NCBI RefSeq assembly: GCF_019320115.1
Contig: NC_089582.1
Location: 119,705,856-119,769,855, forward strand
DNA length: 64,000 nt
Direction of reading: 5' to 3'
Origin: Miscanthus floridulus
Lineage: Eukaryota; Streptophyta; Magnoliopsida; Poales; Poaceae
Positions 46,083-58,040 of the stretch are shown one piece after another (positions within the stretch are counted from its first letter, which is position 1; each line of letters begins with the position of its first letter). The notes under the pieces were generated by a model, which was not told where the DNA came from, made no database searches, and saw only the letters and a program-made list of their open reading frames with translations. The position numbers and the translations under genes are program-made.

Positions 46083-49000
46083 CTAGCTTGGCTTCAATGG
46101 CAGTGTTGGGTCGAAGTAGAACTCGCCCTTGGAATCGATGACCTGCTCATTAAAAAATCCGGCTATAGACTCTTGAATTGCTTTGATTTGGTCTTGCCGT
46201 ATGACCTTTTCCTCCAACCATCGAGTCTACAGGTTTGAATTAAAGGAAAATAAATTAATATATGTACATATATATATATAAAGACATAGTAACACAATCA
46301 ATAATAATAATTAAATGAATATATAGTGTATTTTTAACGTACTTTGAGTCTCTCTGTAGGAGTTCTTTGGGAGAGCATCTTGATAAACTTGTAAACATAG
46401 TAACCACAGTAGTTGTTCCCCTGTTCCTGCCTCAGACACCACTTTACGAGAAAAAGATTTGTCATCCAATCTGGTGATCCGCTGAAAGCTATATGTTTAA
46501 TTAATAAAGATGATGCGATTCAGGGGACTTACTTTCAAAGGGATTACATTCAGTGGCGCTTTGCATTTTTCCATGTGTTGCTTCTCAATAAAGGTTTTCC
46601 AAACACTGCCCAATAAAAAATTTGCCACGTCATCAGATATAGTTAATCATCATGTTTGTGTGTATATATAGTTGCTAGAGATCCCGAAATTACCTCTGGA
46701 TAATATCTATCATATCTTGGTAGTCTTGTTGTGGTTTTCTCATCGAGTCATAGATTATCAAGTGACTTTTCACCAGATCGATGTCCATCAATATCCAGTG
46801 ATTGCTGCATGTGTTTATAGGATATAACGCATAACACTCATTAATTAACTAGAATCAACATATGAGCCATTAAGGCTATGATCGACATGATTAACACTCA
46901 CTTGAAGTTATAGGGAAAGAGTATATCCTTCTTATGGCGTTGGTTCACTAAGAAGTTCATGATGTTACTCTCTGACTCAGACTTCCAATTAGTCTTTGGA
47001 GTAATTGGGTCTTTGAATACTATATGGGGATCAACAAAACCAATTTCATTACAGCCTTCCTTTCTGAGCTCTGTCATTGTAAATCTGCATATATATAGTA
47101 CTTGTTAGGATAATTTATATGCATATACACACATATGATGAGTTTAATAATAGATCGAAAGAATTATTACTTACAGGCAATAGCAGCTAATGATAACTTT
47201 GTCCAGAGAGGTCAGGTGGCATAGTTGATGAAATTCTGCAAAGTCAACATACATAACATCATCGCCATGGAACCAATGTTCGTCTCTAATTCTGACACCA
47301 ATGCAGAAGTCTCCACTGGTAGACGCCTGCATGTACCACTTGTTTAGCAGGTACATTTGCGTCCCCAGATCAGATAAGGCTTGAGGGTTGTATAGACTCT
47401 GGCCTAGTACAAATTTTTTCTTCCAAATATCAACCTCCGCCGCACTCTCAATGTTTCCATCACCAAACATCTGGTAAAGGTCGAGACCAGTCTCATCAAG
47501 AAATTCACCAAGGTGATCCAAATCGACATCCGGAGGTATGTTTGCCTGATGCATTAATCCTAAATTCGAACCATATTCATTACCAACAACTAGCGGGGGG
47601 GGGGATTGATTGGTGCGCTTGTTGTCCGAGTTGGGCAACTCCTTTCCCTGCCCGCTTCTTTTTCTGTGCCGCCTCAATTGACTTGGTGAGAGTGCGGTCA
47701 TAGTCTGATAACGTTGATTTGGACGGCTTACGAGATTCCCGCTGTTGTTGCTGGTAAGAAGTCACCTTTTTTCTTAGAATATCCGGAGCTACGAAGAAGT
47801 ACGGTTTCTCCGGGTTTCTCCTTGCTTCTTGATTCATTTTAAGTTTGTCATAGAATCTAGACATGTCTTTTTTATATGCATCAGTTCCTTCTTCCTTCTC
47901 TTTAGATATTATTTTGGGAATAGCCCTTAGTTTCACTGTGGCTTTCTTTATAGGCGGGGACTGGTTCTTCATTTGAGGGGCTGGCCTCTTGCTAGGCTTC
48001 TTGGTAGGCGGGGGCGGGGGAGGCGTTGGAGACCTCCTTGGAGGTGTTGGCAGCGGCGTTGGAGACCTCCTTGGAGGTGGCGGCTGCGGCGTTGGAGACC
48101 TCCTTGGAGATGGTGTGGATGCAGCCTCCTCTTCCAACACAATGTCATCGTACAAAGCACTATGATGATCTGGCGATTGAACAATTGGATTTAGGTTGGA
48201 GGAGGATCTACTACAAAAAAAGGAATGACATATTATTATGAGCAGATTGTTAATTATTTAAGCCAATACAAATTAATGATGTAGTGTTTTCATCCGCACG
48301 TACCTATGGTGAGGTAGTTCAGGAGGAGGTGGAGCCGACATCCCTGGAATGATGATGTAGCGCTTGCGCCATAGAATGAATATCTTCTCCGCTTCTCCTA
48401 GAGTCTTCTCGCCATCACCTCCAGGAATGTCAAGAGGCAAATCACTAAAACTTTTTTCAGCTTTATCTACCGAGATGGTAGCATATCCTTCTTGGATTAT
48501 ATTCCCATGAATCCTTGGTGTCTTGGTTTGGTCGATAGGATTAACAAGACCGATAGCCACCTTGATTGTGGAATTCTCCTTCGGAATGTGTAGCTCACAC
48601 GTTGTACAAGGTTCAGTGACGTCATCCACAGGGAAGCGCAGTCCTGTGTCCCCTTGATTTGGTATCTCCGTGGAAGCGCAGCTGCTTTTCAACTGAACAG
48701 ATTGGCTAATGTTGATTCCTGGCTCTGATGCCTGCTTGCTTGCACTCACTGCTATTTGCACTTGCCTTTTGATTTCCTCCTGCATTCTCGCTTCAAGGTT
48801 TTTTTCCCGCTCCTGTGCTTCACGCACCGCTTCCTCCAACCTCTGGAGCCGCTGTGCCTCTTCTTCCTTCTTTCTCTGGCGACTTCTGTAGGAAGGTCTG
48901 TCCTGAGGGAATCCATGCTCCCACGAGACACTTCCTTTGCCTCTAGTTCGGCCACCATGTTCAATAGTCCCGATGGCGTATGTCAGCTCATCCTTCTCTC

Positions 49001-50068
49001 TGTTGGGCCTGAATGTACCACTAACAGTAGCTCTCTGAGCATAAAACAATCTTTCTGCTACTTCTTGCAGTCTTGCGCCATAAACGCACTTCCCTGTCTC
49101 CTGGTCTAGTGTTCCCCCATGAGCGAAAAACCAATTCTTTGCATGTTCTCCCCACTCGAGTGATTCTAGTCTGATACCCTTGGCAAGAAGGTCTGCTTCC
49201 ATTTTGTTCCACTTCTTAATGGCAGTCGGGTAGCCACCTGATCCCAAGGTATGGTGGTATGTCTTCTGTTGGGCATTACGTTGGTTCTTTATCACCCGAC
49301 TCACACCCTCTTCCGAAGTCTTGTACTGTACAAACTCATCCCAATAGGGCCTCTGCTTTGAGATCGGGCCTGGGACAGTAAAATCTGGTGCTATGTTCTT
49401 CTTGACATACGTCGTGTATAGGTGTTTCTTCCAAGTCTGAAACTGGGTGGCCATCTTCTTCATTGCCCAATCCCTAACTCGCTCCTTCAATTCATCACCA
49501 TCTATTATATCATCATAACCATCTGTTTGGAGCGTGAAATGTACCAAGACATCATTCCAAATTAACGCCTTGTCACGATCAGAGACAAAACTGATATGAG
49601 GAGCATTGGTCTTCTTCTTCCATTCACGGGTACTAATCGGGAGCCGGTCCCGTACAAGGTAACCACAGTGGTGCACAAATTTCATTTTATTCGCCCCCCC
49701 CGGTTCTCCTGTATCCACATTGAACTCCGAGATGATGAAGCGACCCTCTAATGGCTTTTTGGGACCTCGAACATTTTTACTCTTCGTTGTAGTTGTTGAT
49801 GTCGATCCAGAGGGCTACAAAACATAAACATTATTTTTAATGTCATGAGCACACATAAGACATATTATAATATATATAGCTAATAATAAAAAATATATAC
49901 TTGGCCAATATGTTGTTGCTCATTTTGTTCAAGAGCTAAGTACTGACTCCCGTCATCTGCATCCTCTTGCATGTTATTTTTAGCACCATCATCGCCGGCA
50001 ACTTGAGTGCCAGTGTTGATCAAATTCATCATCAACTCCTCCTCATCCATATTTCTCGGGTCGGCCAT
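46083..50068 (-). CDS. CACTA-encoded En/Spm-type protein fused to a C48 (Ulp1-like) cysteine peptidase; eight exons, one frameshift
   Basis: Exons read from splice consensus: 50,068-49,901; 49,814-48,304; 48,210-47,175; 47,084-46,902; 46,804-46,694; 46,605-46,533; 46,441-46,343; 46,226-46,083 (stop TAG). Exon 2 has the plant En/Spm transposase-like region (RDWAMKKMATQFQTWKKHLY, YWDEFVQYKTSEEG, PF03004-like) and a Glu/Arg coiled coil. Exon 3 is Pro-rich (RRSPTP repeats), then WFHGDDVMYVDFAEFHQL. Exons 5-7 form a C48 peptidase: NHWILMDIDL (His), IIYDS (Asp), QEQGNNYCGYYVYKF (Gln and nucleophile Cys). The seven junctions preserve phase. One frame break lies in a 10-G run at 47,595-47,604. Likely nuclear; substrate (SUMO or other) unknown. 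Confidence 0.75.
48023..48122 (-). repeat. 33-bp coding minisatellite (RRSPTP repeats)
   Basis: gcgttggagacctccttgga recurs at 48,023, 48,056 and 48,089, a 33-bp period encoding Pro-Pro-Arg-Arg-Ser-Pro-Thr-Pro units in exon 3 of the peptidase fusion gene. Confidence 0.8.
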
Positions 50069-50344
50069 CTAGCTTCAAAAAACAAAACCAATATATAGTA
50101 CGTCAAATCTTTGCTTATTACATGCGTAAAATCTACAAACAATATGCATTATTAAATCTTGCCCCTCGGTCACGGACGCAATTCGCCACACTAGGACGAA
50201 CTACGTCGGTACTAGGGTGAATTAGGGCACGAGATAGGGCGGTGTGACAAGAGTGGCGGTGCTCCACTCCGCCGTATATATGTCTGTACACATGGGTGAA
50301 CGAGGGCGGCGGTGCTCCGCCGTATACATAGAAACGCATGGACG

Positions 50345-51870
50345 AAATGCATATGAATACAAATGACGTATATATACGTGTCGGCGCGGTGGCCGGTGTG
50401 CTGACGACGATGACGTGAGGCGGGCCGGCGTGCTGACGACGACGACGACGTTAGGCGGGCCGGGGCGGTGTCGGTGCGTGATGTTGTGATCCTATGTACC
50501 ATGTGAACCATGTAGTCATTCATCATATGAGAAAATTCTATGTAAGTATAAGTCATTATGAAATGTAAGTATATGTGTCTTATTGCTCATATAACCATTA
50601 CTATTTCCGAAATGATAAGAATTTATTTTCTTCTTCTACAGGCGATCTCTGATGCTATGATATAAAGTTTGAAGATAGTCTTCCCGGAAAAAAATATGTA
50701 ATGCTCATATTACTTTAGCAACATTAATATATTATATCTGTATATTCAAAGTTCACAAATGAAGAAACATTGAAGTTTTCCTTCATTTGTCTGTAGCCAT
50801 GCATGCAAGTCCAACCAAAACTGCTAACATCATCACATGTGATATTTTTGATAAACTAAAAAACGCTTAGTTTACAAACTGGGTATCAAAATCGAGTTCC
50901 TATTTGACCATTATATATCCTACAACAAATCCTTCAAAAAAAAGACCCTATATGAATATATTTGGATAAAATTTCGTTAACAAACATTGATCTATGAAGA
51001 TAGAAAAAATTCTTCTATTGAAACTGCATCTTGGAATAATGGCATATCATATAGTGATGAATATATGGCGGTTGATGGGCTGGATCATTTTCAGCTTTAG
51101 TGACAACGACAATGGTTGCCATCCTGAGGAGTTTGTAACGAAAGTTCATTAGCGGATGGTTCGTAGCGTTGTTTCCAAATAATATATAGCGTGTTTATTA
51201 TACAAGCCATGGATTTACATCGATCTAATTAATTTCTAAAGTAATTTCATTGGTGGTCCTTAATTATACTTGTCATGAGTTCAGGTCCCAGTGATCTTAA
51301 AATGTATTTTTGTACCATAAAATGCAGTTTTTGACACTCTAATTAAACTTGCTAATTTATCTATATAATATCCAAATATTCAAAACTTGCCTTAAGATAT
51401 GTTTTTATTTAAAATCATTTAGAGTTCCAAATATTCATTTTTAGTTCCTAGATTTTGTGATTCAAAATTTGGAATTTTCAATTGACCTCGAGCGTTGACA
51501 TGGCTTACACCAAAGTTGTAGTTTTCGACGTGATCTATAACTCGGCAGTGGAGGGCTCGGACGAATGTACAAAGAGATCGACGAATATATCACCTCGATC
51601 AAGCTCGGCAGTGTGGAGGGCCTCGGGCGCGGTGGGGCAACGCGCGGTGGAGGGCCTCGGGCGCGGAGGAGGGCGCGGTGGAGGGCGACGGGCGCGCGCG
51701 GAGGAGGGGCACGGGCGCGCGCGGTGGAGGCCACACGAGGAAGAAGACGGCGGTGCCGGTGTCACGGAAGGCGAACGGACGCGGCGTGAGGAAGAAGAGA
51801 GTGGCGGTGTTCGACGAGGAAGAAGACGAGCGGATCGATCTGCGCCAGGCGCTGGAGGTTATATATCAGA
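50345..51870. other. CACTA spacer without a recognised gene
   Basis: Between the two large genes. 50,390-50,480 is GC-rich with gacgacgacg repeats, 50,560-51,480 is AT-rich, and 51,590-51,840 is a G-rich tract of gcgcggtggagggc repeats. The open frames here are compositional. A promoter for the 50,068 gene presumably lies in 50,070-50,400, but no convincing TATA box was chosen. Confidence 0.5.
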
Positions 51871-52081
51871 GAGAATTACTCCCGGTGCCAGCCACCAACC
51901 AGGAGTAAAAACCCTTTACTCCCGGTGCGTATTACCAACCGGGAGTAAAGGTATACCTTTACTCCCGGTTGGTAACACGCACCGGGAGTAAAGGGTTTTT
52001 TTTGGCAGGCCACGAAACTGCAGCCCACCTTTACTCCCGGGTGGGCTTCCCACCCGGGAGTAAAGGTGGCCTGCAGTTTCG
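51871..52081. repeat. Internal CACTA-subterminal-like array with long hairpins
   Basis: Arrays of CTTTACTCCCGG and its complement, normally confined to CACTA ends, occur in the middle of the element. 51,912-51,951 and 51,956-51,995 are 40-bp inverted arms with one mismatch and a 4-bp loop. 52,013-52,081 is a second hairpin around ccacctttactcccgggtgg. Confidence 0.85.
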
Positions 52082-52545
52082 TTTTCCGCCTGTTTTAAGC
52101 AATAGTCTTGTTAAATATAATAGAAATGCAATAGTTTTTGTTAAATACATAGTAAATTAAATAAAAGGCATAAAATTATTTTGTTAAAAATATGAATTTT
52201 CTTTTTGTTTATTGCACATAGGAAAAATCGATAACCTAACTTTTTTTATTTTTTGTTAGAATTATAAAACATAATGTAACTAATATTTATTATTTCGTTA
52301 ATGCAAAAATGTAGTGTTTAATTAAAATTATTAAAACTATTGGTTTTGGACAGGAAATTTGTTTTCACATCATTTTAATGTTAATATTTTAATTTTTCAC
52401 CACTCAGTATCCTAATTTACCTTTTTGAGAGAGAAATCCCACCAAATCAAACATTGATTTAATTTGAAATATGACATAATAAACATCTGAATTCACAATT
52501 ATTACATAATATCTCAAACACACACTATATTAAATCACTATATCA

Positions 52546-55500
52546 TCAAGTGGGCACAGCAGTGAACTTCTTCTTTACGTATGTCCCTTGGTTATGATCG
52601 CTTCGTAACCATGGAGTGTCCTCATCATTTACCAAGATGCTAGGGTCTTTGTTCACTTTGAAGGGCGGAATTCGGTCATCCTTTTCATATTCTTCTGACA
52701 TGTCCGACTTGTCCTCAATTCCCACGATGACTATTTTCCCTGAAAGAACTATGTGGCGCTTTGGCTCTTTGGTTGAGTCATTATCGTTTTTCCCTCTTTT
52801 TGGTTTGGTAGACATATCATTGACATAGAACACCTGATTCACATCCTTGGCAAGGACGAATGGTTCATCTTTGTACCCAATATTACTAAGGTCTACTGTT
52901 GTCATTCCATACTCGTTGTCTACTGTTACCCCGCCTCCGGTCACCTTGACCCATTGGCACTTGAACAATGGGATCTTCAAAGTAGGTGCATATTTTAGTT
53001 CCCATATTTCATCTATGCGTCCATAATATGTCTGCTTATTCCCATTCGGGTCTGTGGCATCTATGCGGACACCACTGTTTTGATTGGTACTCCTTTTATC
53101 TTGGGCTACTGTGTAGAATATGTTCCCATTTATCTCGTACCCTTTGTATGTGACGATATGCCATGATGGTTGCATAGCTAATAAATACAGTTGCTCATGG
53201 ATGCTCTCATCACCTTGACATTTTTTTCACAACCAACCACCGAAAGTTTCCATGTGCTTATGCGTAATCCAAGCTTCAGTCTTCCCTAAAAACTCGGATC
53301 GTAAGAGATCCTTGTGTGTCTCAATATACGGATCTACCAAAGAGGAGTTCTGTAGAACTGTGTAGTGCGCTTTATTGAAATAATCATCATCCGTACCAAT
53401 ATATGTTTTCCTCCCTAGTGTCCCCTTTCCGCTTAGTCTCCCCTCATGGCTCGATTCAGGAACACCAATCGAGTCAAGGTCGGGAATAAAGTCAACACAG
53501 AACTCAATGACCTCTTCTGTTCCATAGCCCTTGGCGATGCTTCCTTCTGGGCAAGCACGGTTGTGAACATATTTCTTCAGGACTCCCATGAATCTCTCTA
53601 AGGGGAACATGTTGTGTAGGAACACAGGACCGAGAGTGAAAATCTCCTTGACTAGGTGAACTAGGAGGTGTGTCATAATATCAAAGAAGGAAGGAGGGAA
53701 CACTAACTCAAAGCCGATGAGACATTGAACCACATCATTCTGTAGTTTAGCTAGATCAGTTGGATCAATTACCTTCTGAGAAATTGCATTGAGGAATGCA
53801 CATAGCTTCACAGTGGCTAGACGTACATTTGGAGGTAGAATTCCTCTTAATGCAACTGGAAGTAATTGCGTCATGAGAACGTGGTAGTCATGGGACTTTA
53901 AGTTACAGAATTTCTTCTCTGGCACATTTATAATACCCTTTATATTCGAGAAGAATCCAGATGGTACCTTGATGTTGTTTAAGCATTCAAACATGATTTC
54001 CTTCTCCTCTTTGCTTAGAGTGTAGCTAGCAGGACGTAAGTAATGGCGTCCATCATCTGTCTTCTCTGGATGCAGGTTGTCTCTTTCTCTCAAACAACGC
54101 AGGTCCTGTCGTGCTTCAAATGTGTCCTTAGGCTTTCCATACACACCCATAAAGCCTAGCAGGTTCACACAAAGATTCTTCATCAGGTGCATCACGTCGA
54201 TCGAGCTACGGACCTCCAGGACTTGCCAATAGGGTAGGTCCCAAAATATGGACTTTTTCTTCCATATGGGTGCATGACCGTTAGCGTCTTTTGGAATAGG
54301 TTGACTTCCATGTCCTTTTCCAAAGACGACTTTCACATCATTGACCATATCGAGTACATCCTCACTGGTTCGGTTGCGAGGCTTGGTCAGGTGGTCTACC
54401 TTCCCTTTGAAATGCTTGCCTTTCTTTCTTACGGGGTGATTTGCAGGAAGAAATCGACGATGGCCAAGGTACACGACCTTTCGACATTTTTTCAAGAATA
54501 CACCTCTAATATCACCGAAGCAGTGTGTGCATGCATTATATTCCTTGTTTGACTGTCCTGAAAGATTACTTAGAGCAGGCCAATCATTGATTGTTATGAA
54601 CAACAATGCTCGCAGATCAAAGTGTTCCTGTTTGTACTCATCCCACACACGTACACCTTCTTTATTCCACAAAATGAGAAGTTCGTCAATAAGTGGTCTC
54701 AGGTACACATCGATGTCATTGCCAGGTTGCTTCGGGCCTTGGATGAGCACAGGCATAACCAAGGAGAAATGTTGTAGATACTTAGAGTAACAGGCCAAGT
54801 GCTATGACTACTGTTCTGCTCTCCAAAAGGATTGATACCATCTATACTTAAAGCAAACCTTAAGTTTCTTGCGTCATTTGCAAACTCCGGGAATTCTCTG
54901 TCGATTGCTCTTCACTGGGACCCATCAGCAGGGTGTCTCAACATATTATCTACCTTACGGTCTTCTTTGTGCCATCGTAACAATTTTGCATGTTCTTTGT
55001 TTCTGAACAGACGTTTCAAGCGTGGTATTATAGGAGCATACCACATAACCTTGGCAGGGATTTTCTTACGCGGACGTTCGCCCTCAACATCACCAGGGTC
55101 ATCTCGCCTGATCTTATACCGCGACGCATGGCATACCGGGCATGCATCCAATTTCTCGTACTCTTTGCCACGGTATAGGATGCAGTCATTAGGATATGCA
55201 TGTATCTTCTCTATTTCTAGCCCCATAGGACAGACAACTTGTTTTGCTTCGTAGGTAGTGGTGGGCAATTCATTGTACTTCGGAAGCATCTTCTTTTAGA
55301 TTTTTAGTAACTCTCCAAATCCCTTGTCAGATACACCATTCTTTGCCTTCTATTGCAGCAATTCTAGTGTGGTTCCCAACTTTTTCTGCCCTGCATCACA
55401 AGTTGGGTACAACAATTTCTTGTGATCTTCTAGCATCCGCTCGAACTTGATCTTCTCCTTTTCACTTTCACATTCTCTTTGTGCATCACGAATGACCTGA

Positions 55501-55877
55501 CAAAGATCATCAGCCGGCTCATCTTCTGCGGCTACCTCTTCTTCAGCTTCTCCCATTGCAGTATCATTGAAGCACGCACCATCAGGAATAATATCATTGT
55601 CGTCCCATTGTTCTTCTTCACCTTCTTCCATTACAACACCGGTTTCTCCATGCTTTGTCCAACAAATATAGTTTGATATGAAACCCGACTTGAACAAGTG
55701 TGAATGAAGAGTCCTTAAGTAAGGATCTTCCACCGTATTCTTACATATAGCACATGGGCAGCACATGAAACCGTCGCGTTTGTTTGCCTCGGCCGCACGT
55801 AACAAAGAATGCACGCCGTCAATGAACTCTTGGGAGCGGCGATCAGTATTATACATCCAATAACGGCTCATCTGCAT
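52546..55877 (-). pseudogene. CACTA TNP2-type transposase (TNPD), broken
   Basis: Minus strand. The N-terminal transposase-associated domain (from 55,871, MSRYWMYNTDRRSQEFIDGV) has GFMCCPCAICKN. The Transposase_21 core follows with YRGKEYEKLDACPVCHASRY, RRDDPGDVEGERPRKKIPAK, then MPVLIQGPKQPGNDIDVYL and SSIDVMHLMKNLCVNLLGFM. A DUF4218-like part (LKSHDYHVLMTQLLPVALRG) and a C-terminal DUF4216-like domain (KQTYYGRIDEIWELKY, FKCQWV) complete it; this order is the standard TNP2 layout. Breaks: stops at 55,350-55,352, 55,296-55,298, 54,912 and 53,227, plus a small deletion/frameshift near 54,790 after NPFGEQNSSHSTWPVTL. It would cut at the CACTA ends if intact. Confidence 0.88.
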
Positions 55878-56060
55878 TACATGACATAAATATCATATTA
55901 AAACCTAGATCATAATTAATTATTTATACAACATGCGTGCCACCACAAAAGATACAAATTTATGAAAGCATCGCTACAATGTAGACAATCCCAACTACCA
56001 CTAAAAGAACTAAAGCTAAAATACATTTCAGGAGCACAAGGATTTCGCGACCAATCTCAA

Positions 56061-56494
56061 CTAAAACAGATAGATCCCCGATTGTGCAACATCTTTGGGC
56101 TTCTTCGGCTGGATCACTGCCTCATTAGCCGCCTTATCTGCCTGTTGTGCAAGATATTTTTGCACGAGTTCAACATACTCTTCCTCCCAGTAGAAGCCTG
56201 AACATCGTCCACTGCCATCCCACTGAAATTAAAACAAAAAATTAGAACTTTAATCACAACCATCATGAAAATAGGTATAAACTAACCATAATCATTAAAT
56301 ACGATAAAATAACTCACATTGCGATCCGGACACTTGTAGAAGATACGATCCTTGTTGGGACCCTCCTTCTTCACTCGGTACTTCATCACAATCTTCGTCT
56401 CATCACGACACTTGCCGCATGGAATGAGAGGAAGGCCCGGCCTAAGTCGCTTTGGAAACCCATGAGAGGCCGAGGACCCGGAAGCAGTTGCCAT
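56061..56494 (-). CDS. CACTA-encoded GRF zinc-finger small protein, C-terminus frameshifted
   Basis: Two exons, 56,494-56,318 and 56,222-56,061. It starts MATASGSSASHGFPKRLRPG, then LIPCGKCRDETKIVM...KDRIFYKCPDRN and, across the intron, WDGSGRCSGFYWEEEYVELV: a GRF-type zinc finger (Cys at CGKC, KCP and RCSG). The normal companion protein ends in a hydrophobic helix. Here the frame stops at 56,061, but one base out of frame the DNA still encodes LVLLKCILALVLLVVVGIV-like sequence down to about 55,965. I infer a single-base frameshift removing the membrane segment. Role in transposition is unknown. Confidence 0.65.
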
Positions 56495-56708
56495 CTACTC
56501 TCTATACTCATTTTTTAATACACTATAAATTTCTCCTTTTATAAAGAAATAAAATTAACAAACTATAAAATTATCTAGATCTCTAAACAATGATATTTTT
56601 AATGGTCATTGTGTTCTCGTCTTTTACTGCGGCAGGTAAGTAATTCATATGATATTTCCGCAAATTAACAGAAGAATGGGAATGTACACACATAACAGAC
56701 TACTACGT

Positions 56709-57389
56709 TTAGGTACGGTGATTGACAGACTACAGCGACGATATCGGGACATGTGAATAAATAACCATCTGTACTAGTTGACCTTGCTTACGTGATTAGC
56801 TCGGCGAGCATGTCTCCACCGGACGGCACCGTACTTGGTCAAGGAAGAGCTCCGATTCTATGAGGAAGGGAACACGGTCTTCCACGACCGTTGTCGCTCT
56901 CCCTCGTAGAATCAAAGCTCCTCCTTGACGTCCGTTACCGCTCGACAGAGAACATCCTCGCCGACCTGAACACAGTCCGCAAGTTCAACTAGTAAGGATT
57001 TGCTATAATTTTCTAACTATTTTCTAACTTTATATTTATATATACTACATTTACGTACGGTGATTGACAGACTACTGCGACGATATCGGTACATGTGAAT
57101 AAATAACCATCCGTACTAGTTGACCTTGCTTACGTGATCAGCTCGGCGAGCATTTCTCCACCGGACGGCACCGTACTTGGTCAAGGAAGAGCTCCGATTC
57201 TACGAGGAAGGGAACACTGTCTTCCACGACCGTTGTCGCTCTCCCTCGTAGAATCAAAGCTCCTCCTTGACGTCCGTTACCGCTCGGCAGAGAACATCCT
57301 CGCCGACCTGAACACGGTCCGCAAGTTCAACTAGTAAGGATTTGCTATAATTTTCTAACTATTTTCTAACTTTATATTTATATATACTT
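56709..57389. repeat. Two-copy 343-bp tandem repeat upstream of the CACTA genes
   Basis: 56,709-57,052 and 57,053-57,389 are close copies (ggtacggtgattgacagact ... tttatatttatatatact). Each contains an imperfect hairpin in which ggaagagctccgattcta pairs with tagaatcaaagctcctcc about 60 bp downstream. They lie between the GRF gene and the right end, in the expected promoter region. Confidence 0.85.
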
Positions 57390-57714
57390 TAACCTTCTTT
57401 CATGTAAATATGCAAGCTTGAAGTGATTTTGAGCTCAAATTGCTTACAAATGAAAAAAACCACAATAAAGAACCATAAATATATATAGTGAACAAAATGG
57501 CATAAGAAAATGGTAAAAAATGAGAGTATGAGATTGGTAACATTTACAACTGAAGAATCGACGGAGGAATCGAAGAAATCGACGGAGGAATCGAAGAATT
57601 GATGGAGGAACAATAGAGGGAGGGAGGAAGCAAGAACACTACTGCAGTGAGCTTCAAAATGTGCTGAGCTCGGGCTCGGGGAGGAAGGAGGAGACGGCCG
57701 ATTTATAAAGGGAG
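57390..57714. other. CACTA right-end unique region
   Basis: AT-rich 57,390-57,540, then gaggaatcgaagaatcgacg repeats and a GC-rich segment up to the subterminal array. No coding sequence. Confidence 0.5.
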
Positions 57715-58040
57715 AACATTTAGTCCCGGTTGATGGATCCAACCGGGACTAAAGGTAACTTTCCAACCCCGGGCGCAGCCACGGCCCGGGAGTAGACCTT
57801 TACTCCCGGTTGGAGCCACCAACCGGGAGTAAAAGTATACCTTTAGTCCCGGTTGGTGGCTCCAACCGGGACTACAGGTCCCTGCCACCTCTGTCTGGCG
57901 CAGTAGCCGTTGGGCAGGGACCTTTAGTTCCGGTTGGAGCCACCAACCGGGACTAAAGGTATCTCTAGTCCCGGGCGCAAAAAAATTCCGGGACTAGAGC
58001 CCATTTTGGTCGAGGATCAAAGGTCTGTTCTCTACTAGTG
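57715..58040. repeat. CACTA right subterminal repeat array
   Basis: Alternating TTTAGTCCCGGTTG and CCAACCGGGACTAAA words plus the TACTCCCGG variant, forming several inverted pairs up to the terminal CACTAGTAGAGAAC complement. Duplicated at 60,842-61,166. Confidence 0.8.

Larger units (their letters stand above)
45483..58040 (-). mobile_element. CACTA (En/Spm) transposon, 12.6 kb
   Basis: Termini are CACTGGTAGAGAAC at 45,483 and GTTCTCTACTAGTG ending at 58,040, a CACTA inverted repeat, flanked by AGA at 45,480-45,482 and 58,041-58,043 (3-bp duplication). Subterminal regions are packed with CCGGGACTAAAG / CTTTAGTCCCGG arrays. All genes read on the minus strand: GRF protein, TNP2-type transposase, then the PF03004-like/C48 peptidase gene. 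Copy 1 of the segmental duplication has the empty site (gctagcagaggaac at 42,520-42,533). The transposase is broken, so this copy is probably non-autonomous. Confidence 0.93.
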
